A stretch of DNA of 64,000 nt. Source: Caballeronia cordobensis (lineage in GTDB: Bacteria > Pseudomonadota > Gammaproteobacteria > Burkholderiales > Burkholderiaceae). Position numbers and translations under genes: made by a program. Location: positions 1 through 64,000 of the forward strand of contig NZ_FCNY02000020.1 of assembly GCF_001544575.2 (NCBI RefSeq), written 5' to 3'. Under the pieces are notes generated by a model. The model had not been told where the DNA came from. It was given only the letters and a program-made list of their open reading frames with translations, and ran no database searches. This document shows positions 26,865-34,345 of this stretch, one piece after another; within the stretch, counting starts at the first letter, position 1; each line of letters begins with the position of its first letter.

Positions 26865-27020
26865 TGTCCCTGTTGCGATCTTCACAGTCAAGACTGCTTT
26901 CTGGACACACCGGCAATGGCCGCCATTCCTGCAAACGTGCTTGGCAAAAGAATCGGCTCGCTTGCCGACTTTCGCGCGCTGATCGCCGACGCGAGAGATC
27001 GCCTCTGCGGCGCCTATTGA
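26857..27020 (+). pseudogene. ccdB: Decayed ccdB toxin remnant
   Basis: Directly overlapping the end of the CcdA gene, one frame reads RFDV (26857-26868), the usual CcdB N terminus. About 35 bases later a different frame reads TPAMAAIPANVLGKRIGSL and continues ADFRALIADARDRLCGAY to a TGA at 27018-27020. This matches the CcdB C-terminal helix pattern (AMAA-P--VL----SL---R--I--A-D-L--G). The central coding part, normally some 55-60 codons, is missing and the two ends are out of frame. The toxin should be non-functional. Confidence 0.72.
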
Positions 27021-27024
27021 TCTG

Positions 27025-27966
27025 TCACATCGACGGTGCCCGCGCAACGCGCCCCCGTCCCGCCTTCTGCGCCCGATCGAGCATGAATTCGATGAACGCC
27101 AGCGTCGCGCGCGTGTGATGCCGGTTCGGCATATACAGCATGTACATGTGCGTGCCGAAGATGCTGAGCCGCCATTCGTCGAGCGCCGTGACCACTTCGC
27201 CGCGCCGCATGTCTTCCTGCACGACGTAATCCGGCACGATGCCGACGCCCAGCCCCGCCAGAATCGCATCGCGCAGAAAAAGAAAGTTCTCCGATATCAC
27301 GCTCGGTTCCAGCAAGACCTCGTGACGTTCGTCGCCGAGATAGGCGGCCACGCGCGTCTGCTTGCCGACGACCGACGCGGTGATCACCGGTGCGACCCGC
27401 AATGCTTCGAGCCGCGTCGGCATGCCGTGCGCGCGCGCATAGTCCGCCGACGCGCACGCGACATAACGCACCGGCCCCATGTCGCGCGCGACGAGGCTCG
27501 GCGGCGGCTCGGGCATCACGCGCACGGCGATATCGACTTCATCGCGCATCAGGTCTTCGACGCGATTCTCGAACATCACGTCGAGCACGATATCCGGATA
27601 CGCCCGCTTGAACGCGATCAGCCACTCCGACATCACAAGCTGCCCGTAACCGCTCGGCACCGATAGGCGCACGCGCCCCTGAAGGCGTTGCCCGAGCGTC
27701 GAAACCGATTCCTGCGCCGCGAGCAGCGCGTTGCGGACCGACAGACCATGCTCATACAGCTTGAGGCCGATTTCGGTCGGCTCGACTCGGCGCGTCGTCC
27801 GCCGCACGAGTTGCAGGCCGATGGATTTTTCGAGCTGATTCAGGTGATAACTGACATTGGCGCGGCTCATCTTGAGGCGGCGCGCGGCTTCGCTCAGATT
27901 GCCGGCGTCGAGAATCTCGACCAGCAGCGTGAGTGCGTTGACATCCACGGCAAGCTCGATTGTCAA
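27025..27966 (-). CDS. LysR family transcriptional regulator
   Basis: This 313-aa LysR regulator has its helix-turn-helix in NLSEAARRLKMSRANVSYHL (about 19-38) and its effector domain from about 90 to 300. The start is TTG at 27966; a GTG 18 bases inside is an alternative. It is divergent from the beta-oxidation operon starting at 28073, with a perfect 15-bp T-N11-A palindrome between them, so it very probably controls that operon. Its stop lies five bases from the end of the ccdB remnant. Confidence 0.88.
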   Translation of the reverse strand: MTIELAVDVNALTLLVEILDAGNLSEAARRLKMSRANVSYHLNQLEKSIGLQLVRRTTRRVEPTEIGLKLYEHGLSVRNALLAAQESVSTLGQRLQGRVRLSVPSGYGQLVMSEWLIAFKRAYPDIVLDVMFENRVEDLMRDEVDIAVRVMPEPPPSLVARDMGPVRYVACASADYARAHGMPTRLEALRVAPVITASVVGKQTRVAAYLGDERHEVLLEPSVISENFLFLRDAILAGLGVGIVPDYVVQEDMRRGEVVTALDEWRLSIFGTHMYMLYMPNRHHTRATLAFIEFMLDRAQKAGRGRVARAPSM

Positions 27967-27973
27967 AAGTGAC

Positions 27974-27988
27974 TTGACAGTCTGTCAA
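27974..27988. promoter_or_regulatory. LysR operator palindrome TTGACA-GTC-TGTCAA
   Basis: This perfect 15-bp palindrome with a T-N11-A core lies between the divergent LysR and fused hydratase/dehydrogenase genes. Extra TTGTCAA copies lie on each side (27960-27966 and 28000-28006), consistent with a LysR recognition site plus activation sites. The left half also reads as a TTGACA -35 element. Confidence 0.6.
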
Positions 27989-28072
27989 TGGCCGCTGTAA
28001 TTGTCAAGGATGCCTGTCCCCGCGAGAATGTTCGAACGCCAACCTCGAACATCGAATCAGGAGACTCGTTCC

Positions 28073-30199
28073 ATGACGCTTCCGAGCGCGCCCGACACCG
28101 CGGCCGTCCACCATGAATTGCGCGGCGGCGTCCTCGTCGTGACGATCGATCATGCGCCCGTCAACGCGATCAACGCGGCCGTGCGGCGCGGCCTCATCGA
28201 CGCCATCGACGCCGCCGATGCGAACCCGTCCGCTCGCGCGGTGCTGATCGTGGGCGCGGGCCGCGGTTTCATCGCGGGCGCGGACATCCGCGAGTTTGGC
28301 AAGCCGGCGATTCCGCCGTCGCTGCCCGACGTCTGCAACCGCATCGAAGCGTGCGGCAAGCCGGTCATCGCCGCGATTCACGGCGCGGCGCTCGGCGGCG
28401 GGCTGGAAGTCGCGCTGGCGTCGCATTACCGGATCGCCGTCGAAGGTGCGAAGCTCGGTCTGCCGGAAGTGCAACTCGGCCTTTTGCCCGGCGCGGGCGG
28501 CACGCAGCGCTCAGCGCGTCTGATCGGCGCGCAGGCCGCGTTGTCGCTGATGCTGAGCGGCCGCCACGTCGGCGCGCGGGAAGCGCTGCGTCTCGGTCTC
28601 GTCGATCGTGTCGGCCAGAGCGATGACGTCTTCAACGAAGGGCTCGCCTACGCGCACGAACTGATCGCGACGCAGGCCGCGCCGCGCCGCACGAAAAACG
28701 CGCGCGGTCTAGCGGACGAGGCCGCGAGCGTCGCCGCGATCGCCGCCGCGCGGGCGGAGACGCAGAAGAAGTCGCGCGGGCTGCTGTCGCCGCTGAAAAT
28801 CGTCGATTGCGTGGAAGCGGCGCTGAATCTTCCCTTCGACGAAGGCCTGCGCTTCGAGCGCGAACGATTCCTCGAATGCCGAGAAAGCCCGCAGCGCGCG
28901 GGGCTCGTGCATGCGTTCTTCGCGGAGCGCGAGACGCAGAAGTCGCCGGAAACGCGCGATGCGAAAGCGCGCGAGATTCGCGCGGTGGGCGTCGTCGGTG
29001 GCGGCACCATGGGCGCGGGCATCGCCGTCGCGCTGCTCGACGCGGGCCTCGCCGTGACGATGATCGAACGCGACGATGCCTCGCTCGAACGCGGCCGCGC
29101 GCACGTCGAAAAGGTGTACGACGCGCTGATCGCGAAAGAGCGCATCACGCCCGAAACGAAGACGCGCGCGCTGCAGCGCCTGAACGGCGCGACGCATTAC
29201 GATGCGCTCGCCGACGCCGATCTCGTGATCGAGGCCGTCTTCGAAGACATGGCCGTGAAGCAGGCCGTGTTCGCCGAACTGGATCGCGTGTGCAAACCGG
29301 GCGCGGTGCTCGCGACCAACACGTCCTATCTCGACATCGACGAGATTGCGGCGAGCATCTCACGGCCGCAAGACGTGCTCGGGCTGCACTTCTTTTCGCC
29401 GGCGAACATCATGAAGCTGCTCGAAGTGGTCGTGCCGAAGCGCGTCGCCGCCGATGTCGTCGCGACCGGCTTCGAGCTGGCGAAGAAGCTCAGGAAAGTA
29501 GCGGTGCGCGCGGGCGTGTGCGATGGCTTCATCGGCAATCGCATGCTCGCGGTGTATCGCGCGGCGGCGGATCATCTGATGGAAGACGGCGCTTCGCCCT
29601 ACCAGATCGACGCGGCCGTGCGCGACTTCGGCTTTCCGATGGGCCCGTATCAGGTCATCGATCTCGCGGGCGGCGATATCGGCTGGGCTGCGAGAAAGCG
29701 CCGCGCCGCCACGCGCGATCCGAACGCGCGCTATGTGCGTATCGGCGATGAACTGTGCGAGCGCGGCTGGTTCGGCCAGAAGTCGGGACGCGGTTACTAT
29801 CGCTATGAAAGCGGTGCGCGCAGCGGCAAGCCGGACGCGGAAGTCGAGGCGATCATCGACGCCGAGCGCGCGTGTGCGGGCGTGACGCCGCGCACGTTCC
29901 GCGACGATGAAATCGTGCGCCGCTACATGGCCGCGATGATCAACGAAGGCGCGAACATCGTGCACGAAGGCATCGCGCAACGTCCGCTCGACGTCGATGC
30001 GACACTGGTGCACGGCTTCGGCTTTCCGCGCCATCGCGGCGGTCCGATGCACTATGCGGACAGCATCGGCCTCGCGAACGTGCTCGACGATATCCGCGCA
30101 TTCGCGAAGGAAGACCCGTTGTTCTGGCGCGCGTCGCCGTTGATCGTCGATCTCGTCGCGCGCGGCGAGAATTTCGCGAGCCTGAATCGCTCTTCATGA
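28073..30199 (+). CDS. Fused enoyl-CoA hydratase/3-hydroxyacyl-CoA dehydrogenase (FadJ/FadB-like)
   Basis: This 708-aa bifunctional beta-oxidation enzyme carries out hydration of enoyl-CoA and NAD-dependent oxidation of 3-hydroxyacyl-CoA. The hydratase half (about 1-190) has GRGFIAGADIREF for the oxyanion hole and LGLPEVQLGLLPGAGGTQR with the catalytic Glu. The dehydrogenase half starts near residue 302 with GVVGGGTMGAGIAVALLDAG. It has the catalytic GLHFFSPANIMKLLEVV and the C-terminal GFIGNRMLAVYRAA and MGPYQVIDLAGGDIG repeats. The ATG at 28073 is chosen for AGGAG upstream. It heads an operon with two acyl-CoA dehydrogenases. Confidence 0.92.
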   Translation: MTLPSAPDTAAVHHELRGGVLVVTIDHAPVNAINAAVRRGLIDAIDAADANPSARAVLIVGAGRGFIAGADIREFGKPAIPPSLPDVCNRIEACGKPVIAAIHGAALGGGLEVALASHYRIAVEGAKLGLPEVQLGLLPGAGGTQRSARLIGAQAALSLMLSGRHVGAREALRLGLVDRVGQSDDVFNEGLAYAHELIATQAAPRRTKNARGLADEAASVAAIAAARAETQKKSRGLLSPLKIVDCVEAALNLPFDEGLRFERERFLECRESPQRAGLVHAFFAERETQKSPETRDAKAREIRAVGVVGGGTMGAGIAVALLDAGLAVTMIERDDASLERGRAHVEKVYDALIAKERITPETKTRALQRLNGATHYDALADADLVIEAVFEDMAVKQAVFAELDRVCKPGAVLATNTSYLDIDEIAASISRPQDVLGLHFFSPANIMKLLEVVVPKRVAADVVATGFELAKKLRKVAVRAGVCDGFIGNRMLAVYRAAADHLMEDGASPYQIDAAVRDFGFPMGPYQVIDLAGGDIGWAARKRRAATRDPNARYVRIGDELCERGWFGQKSGRGYYRYESGARSGKPDAEVEAIIDAERACAGVTPRTFRDDEIVRRYMAAMINEGANIVHEGIAQRPLDVDATLVHGFGFPRHRGGPMHYADSIGLANVLDDIRAFAKEDPLFWRASPLIVDLVARGENFASLNRSS

Positions 30200-30211
30200 G
30201 GATCAGCAGTC

Positions 30212-31402
30212 ATGGACCTGAAATTCACCGCAGAGGAAGAGGCGTTTCGCGCCGACGTGCTCGAATTTTTGCGCACCGAATTGCCCGAGCGCACCGCGCA
30301 GAAAGTGCATACCGGCAAGTGCATCACGCGCGACGACATGGCGCAATGGCACGCCATTCTCAACGCCCGAGGCTGGCTCGCGAATCACTGGCCGACGGAG
30401 TACGGCGGCCCCGGCTGGACCGCGGTGCAAAGGTTCATCTTCGATAACGAATGCGCGATCGCGGGCGCGCCGCGCATCGTGCCCTTCGGCGTGAACATGC
30501 TCGGGCCGGTGCTGATCAAATACGGCAGCGAAGCGCAGAAACGCCACTGGCTGCCGCGCATTCTCGATGGCTCCGACTGGTGGTGTCAGGGTTATTCGGA
30601 GCCGGGCGCGGGCTCGGATCTGGCCTCGGTGCGCACGTCGGCCGTGCGGGGTATCGACGATCGTGGCGAGCACTACATCGTCAACGGGCAGAAGACGTGG
30701 ACCACGCTCGCGCACTACGCCAACATGATCTTCTGCCTCGTGCGCACGTCGCAGGACGCGCGCAAGCAGGAAGGCATCAGCTTTCTTCTCATCGACATGA
30801 ATTCGCCGGGCGTGGAAGTGCGCCCCATCGTCATGCTGGATGGCGAGCACGAAATCAACGAAGTGTTCTTCACCGATGTGCGCGTGCCGGCTGAGAATCT
30901 CGTCGGCGAGGAGAACAAGGGTTGGACGTATGCGAAGTATCTGCTGACCTACGAGCGCACGAATATCGCGGGCGTGGGCTTTTCGGTCGCGGCGCTGCGC
31001 CGTCTGAAAGCGGCGGCGCACCGGCTGCAAGGCAATGGCCGCGCGCTCATCGACGACCCTTTGTTCGCCGCGCGGCTCGCGCGTGTGGAGATCGATCTGG
31101 AGAACATGAAGACGACGAATCTGCGCGTGCTCGCGGCGGTCGCGGGCGGCGGCGCGCCGGGCGCGGAAAGCTCGATGCTCAAGATTCGCGGCACGGAAAT
31201 TCGCCAGGAGATTTCATCGCTGATGCGCCGCGCGATGGGGCCGTATGCGCAGCCATTCTACGAAGAAGATATCGAAGATGATACGGATGCCGAAACATAT
31301 ACGGCGGCCGCGCACTACTTCAACAATCGCAAGCTGTCGATCTTCGGCGGCTCGAATGAAATTCAGAAGAACATCGTCGCGAAGATGATGCTCGGACTCT
31401 AA
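30212..31402 (+). CDS. Acyl-CoA dehydrogenase (large-type, FadE-like)
   Basis: This is a 396-aa FAD-dependent acyl-CoA dehydrogenase. The helical N domain includes HWPTEYGGPGWTAVQRFIF, the beta domain has GYSEPGAGSDLASVRTSA (flavin contact) and TWTTLAHYANMIFCLV, and the C domain ends with FGGSNEIQKNIVAKMMLGL. It lies 12 bases after the hydratase/dehydrogenase gene. Together with the following paralogue it may form a heteromeric dehydrogenase, as such pairs do in steroid and long-chain catabolism. The substrate chain is not predictable. Confidence 0.92.
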   Translation: MDLKFTAEEEAFRADVLEFLRTELPERTAQKVHTGKCITRDDMAQWHAILNARGWLANHWPTEYGGPGWTAVQRFIFDNECAIAGAPRIVPFGVNMLGPVLIKYGSEAQKRHWLPRILDGSDWWCQGYSEPGAGSDLASVRTSAVRGIDDRGEHYIVNGQKTWTTLAHYANMIFCLVRTSQDARKQEGISFLLIDMNSPGVEVRPIVMLDGEHEINEVFFTDVRVPAENLVGEENKGWTYAKYLLTYERTNIAGVGFSVAALRRLKAAAHRLQGNGRALIDDPLFAARLARVEIDLENMKTTNLRVLAAVAGGGAPGAESSMLKIRGTEIRQEISSLMRRAMGPYAQPFYEEDIEDDTDAETYTAAAHYFNNRKLSIFGGSNEIQKNIVAKMMLGL

Positions 31403-31412
31403 AGGATTCGCG

Positions 31413-32552
31413 ATGAATTTCCAGCATACCGAAGACCGGCGGATGCTCGCGGATTCGCTGAACCGCTTCATCGTCGAGCAATACGGGTTCGAAACGCGCG
31501 ACCGCATTGCGCGTTCGGAAGAAGGCTTCAGCCGCGCTATGTGGCAGCGCTTTTGCGAGCTTGGCATCGTTGGCGCGTTCTTCGATGAAACCGCGGGCGG
31601 GTTCGGCGGCGATGGTTTCGATGTGTCCGTCGTGTTCGAGGCGCTCGGGCGCGGGCTCGTCGTCGAGCCGTTTCTCGATGCGCTGATCGTCGGGCGCGCA
31701 CTCGCGCATGCGGGCAATGACGCGCAGCGCGAGATCGTCGCGCAGATGATCGGCGGCGGCACGATAGCCGCGTTCGCGCACGACGAACCCGGCTCGCACT
31801 ACGAGCTTTCACGCGTGACGACGCGCGCAACGCGGCACGGCGACGGATGGGTGCTGAAGGGCGCGAAGGGCGTCGTGCAGCAGGGCGAGCATGCGGACGT
31901 GTTGCTCGTGTCGGCGCGCACGTCCGGTGGCGATTTCGACGAGGCGGGCATCGCGCTTTTCGTCGTGCCGCGTGAGCATCGCGGCGTGAGCGTGCGCGGC
32001 TATCGGAAGATCGATGGCGGGCGCGCGGCGGAGATCTCGCTCGACGACGTCGCGCTCGATGCCGATGCGCTCCTCGGCAACGCGGAAGACGGCCACGCGA
32101 CGCTCGAACATGCGGTGGGTTACGGCCTCGTCGCGCTGGCATCGGAAGCGGTGGGCGCGATGGATGTCGCGAAGGAACACACGCTCGACTATCTGCGCAC
32201 GCGAAAGCAGTTCGGCATGCCGATCGGCGCGTTTCAGGCGCTGCAACATCGTATGGCCGATGTGCTGATCGACATCGAGCAGGCGCGCTCGGCCGCGATC
32301 AATGCGGCGGCGGCGGTCGGTGAAACGGGTGTCGCGCGCGAGCGTGCGTTGTCGGCGGCGAAGTATTCGGTCGGGCGCATCGGCGCGCGCGTTGCGGAAG
32401 AGTCGATCCAGTTGCACGGCGGTATCGGCATGACGTGGGAGCTGGCGCTTTCTCACTATGCCAAGCGCCTCGTGATGATCGATCATCAGCTTGGTGACGA
32501 AGATCATCATCTTGCGCGCTATATCGAGCTTGGAAGGGCTTCGCCAGGCTGA
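31413..32552 (+). CDS. Acyl-CoA dehydrogenase (second subunit-like)
   Basis: This 379-aa acyl-CoA dehydrogenase-fold protein lies ten bases after the previous one, with AAGGA before its ATG. The N domain contains FDETAGGFGGDGFDVSVVFE, the beta domain FAHDEPGSHYELS with a shortened flavin loop, and the C domain QLHGGIGMTWELALSHYAKR, which is typical of this smaller partner class. The pairing with the preceding 396-aa gene suggests a heteromer. It is the last gene of the operon; an inverted repeat follows at 32566. Confidence 0.9.
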   Translation: MNFQHTEDRRMLADSLNRFIVEQYGFETRDRIARSEEGFSRAMWQRFCELGIVGAFFDETAGGFGGDGFDVSVVFEALGRGLVVEPFLDALIVGRALAHAGNDAQREIVAQMIGGGTIAAFAHDEPGSHYELSRVTTRATRHGDGWVLKGAKGVVQQGEHADVLLVSARTSGGDFDEAGIALFVVPREHRGVSVRGYRKIDGGRAAEISLDDVALDADALLGNAEDGHATLEHAVGYGLVALASEAVGAMDVAKEHTLDYLRTRKQFGMPIGAFQALQHRMADVLIDIEQARSAAINAAAAVGETGVARERALSAAKYSVGRIGARVAEESIQLHGGIGMTWELALSHYAKRLVMIDHQLGDEDHHLARYIELGRASPG

Positions 32553-32565
32553 AGCGGCGTTTTGT

Positions 32566-32604
32566 ATCGCAATGTATCCAGGCCGCGCGGCGATACATTG
32601 CGAT
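32566..32604. repeat. 13-bp perfect inverted repeat with nested palindrome
   Basis: ATCGCAATGTATC (32566-32578) and its exact complement (32592-32604) flank a 13-base centre that itself holds the 10-bp palindrome GCCGCGCGGC. An outer pair GGCTGAA/TTCAGCC (32548-32554, 32604-32610) extends the dyad. There is no T run, so it may be an operator for the gene at 32692 as easily as a terminator for the acyl-CoA dehydrogenase operon. Confidence 0.6.
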
Positions 32605-32691
32605 TCAGCCGCGCGCGCATCCGACATATGCCGGATACGTCCACCGGTTCAAATATCCCCAAGCCAACATCGCATAACAAGGGGATACACC

Positions 32692-33729
32692 ATGCCGGAT
32701 CAGATCAATACCCGCCGCCGCCGATTGCTGGGCACGACCGTTGCCGGCATCGGCATGCTCGAACTCGGTTTGAGCGGACTCGCGAAGGCGCAGCAAAGCG
32801 TTACGCCGCAGAGCGCATCCGCGCTGCCCGCCGCGTTCACGCATCTCCGCCATGTCGAGACGCCGACGCTGCGCATCGGTTATGCGGAAGCCGGGCCGCA
32901 GAACGGGCCCGTGGTCATCCTCGTGCACGGCTGGCCGTATGACATTCACAGCTTCGCCGAAGTCACGCCGATGCTCGTCGCAGAGGGTTATCGCGTGCTC
33001 GTTCCTTATCTGCGCGGCTATGGGCCGACGCGCATCCTTTCCGCCGATACGCCGCGCAACGGTCAGCAGGCGGCGATCGCGAGCGACATCATCGAATTCA
33101 TGGATGCGCTGAAGATCGAGTCGGCGATTCTCGGCGGCTTCGACTGGGGCGCGCGCACGGTCAATATCATCGCGGCGTTGTGGCCGCAGCGCTGCAAGGC
33201 GATGGTGTCGGTGAGCGGCTATCTCATCGGCAATCAGAAGGCGGGCGCCGCGCCGCTGCCGCCGAAGGCCGAGCTTCAGTGGTGGTATCAGTTCTACTTT
33301 GCGACAGAACGCGGCCGCGCGGGCTATGATGCGAATCGCTACGAGTTCAACAAGCTGATCTGGCGTCTCGCCTCGCCGCAATGGCATTTCGACGATGCGA
33401 CCTTCGACCGTTCGGCCGCCTCGTTCGACAATCCGGATCACGTCGCCATCGTGGTTCACAACTATCGCTGGCGCCTGGGCCTCGCACAGGGCGAGCCGCG
33501 CTTCGATGCGCTCGAAGCGCGCCTCGCCACCGCGCCGGCGATCGCCGTGCCGACCATCACCATGGAAGGCGATGCCAACGGCGCGCCGCATCCCGAGCCT
33601 TCTGCGTATGCGAAGAAGTTCACGGGCAAGTATCAGCATCGGAACATCGGCGGCGGCGTCGGGCATGACTTGCCGCAGGAAGCGCCGCGCGCGTTTGCCG
33701 ATGCGATCATCGATGTCGCACGCTTTTGA
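32692..33729 (+). CDS. Tat-exported alpha/beta hydrolase (epoxide hydrolase-like)
   Basis: This 345-aa protein has a twin-arginine signal (RRRRLLGTTVAGIGML, residues 8-23) with likely cleavage after GLAKA. The oxyanion motif HGWP and the nucleophile elbow GFDWGA have Asp in place of Ser, as in epoxide hydrolases and haloalkane dehalogenases. The catalytic His is in GGVGHDLPQEAP. The substrate is unknown and the export is unusual for epoxide hydrolases. AAGGGGA precedes the ATG. It is followed 27 bases later by a P460-type cytochrome, probably co-transcribed. The longer upstream frame crosses the inverted repeat and is rejected. Confidence 0.87.
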   Translation: MPDQINTRRRRLLGTTVAGIGMLELGLSGLAKAQQSVTPQSASALPAAFTHLRHVETPTLRIGYAEAGPQNGPVVILVHGWPYDIHSFAEVTPMLVAEGYRVLVPYLRGYGPTRILSADTPRNGQQAAIASDIIEFMDALKIESAILGGFDWGARTVNIIAALWPQRCKAMVSVSGYLIGNQKAGAAPLPPKAELQWWYQFYFATERGRAGYDANRYEFNKLIWRLASPQWHFDDATFDRSAASFDNPDHVAIVVHNYRWRLGLAQGEPRFDALEARLATAPAIAVPTITMEGDANGAPHPEPSAYAKKFTGKYQHRNIGGGVGHDLPQEAPRAFADAIIDVARF

Positions 33730-33756
33730 AGCCAATAAGAAAAGGAGCCGCACGCA

Positions 33757-34254
33757 ATGCTGCGAAAGACCCTCGTTTGCCTGTCGTTGATCATCTCGCC
33801 CATTGCGCATCATGCGCTCGCGGAGCCGTCGAAACCGGCGGCCTCGCCGATATACGGCGTCACCATTCCCGAGGGATACCGCAAGTGGGAACTCATCGCG
33901 CCCGCCGAAGAAGCCGCGCCGCTCGATGAACTGCGCGTCGTGCTCGGCAATCCTGTCGCGGTCGCGGCGATCGAAAAGTCCACGCAGCCGTATCCCGACG
34001 GCACCATCCTCGTGAAGCTCGCGTACAAGCGCAAGCAGTCGCCCGACTTCGCGCCCGCGACCGTGCCCGGCCAGCCCACGACCGTACAGGTGATGGTGAA
34101 GGACTCGCGCCGTTATGCATCGACGGGCGGCTGGGGTTTCGGGCGCTTCGTGAACGGACAGCCCGCCGATATCGCGCAACATCAGACGTGTTTCGCCTGT
34201 CACGCGACGCGGGTGAAGGATCGCGATTACGTGTTCACGCGCTTCGCGCCGTGA
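33757..34254 (+). CDS. Cytochrome P460-family periplasmic haem protein
   Basis: This is a 165-aa protein with a signal peptide at residues 1-22 and a single c-type haem site C145-F-A-C148-H149 near the C terminus. The GVTIPEGYRKWELIAP start of the mature part and the GWGFGRF segment fit the cytochrome P460 family. Its members bind haem cross-linked to lysine and oxidise hydroxylamine, or serve as electron carriers or NO-reactive proteins. AAGGAG lies nine bases upstream. It is probably co-transcribed with the exported hydrolase; the shared job is unknown. Confidence 0.87.
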   Translation: MLRKTLVCLSLIISPIAHHALAEPSKPAASPIYGVTIPEGYRKWELIAPAEEAAPLDELRVVLGNPVAVAAIEKSTQPYPDGTILVKLAYKRKQSPDFAPATVPGQPTTVQVMVKDSRRYASTGGWGFGRFVNGQPADIAQHQTCFACHATRVKDRDYVFTRFAP

Positions 34255-34345
34255 CCGGCGGTTGCGCCACTTTGCACCCGTTTCGGACAAATAGGGGAGA
34301 ATAGCGGCCGGGCTCGCCTAAGGACCATGCAGAGCAAAGATCTTT

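Noticed and set aside
32605..34290. Long open frame antisense to the exported hydrolase and P460 gene
   Set aside because: The sense strand has signal peptides, catalytic motifs and ribosome sites; the antisense has none.
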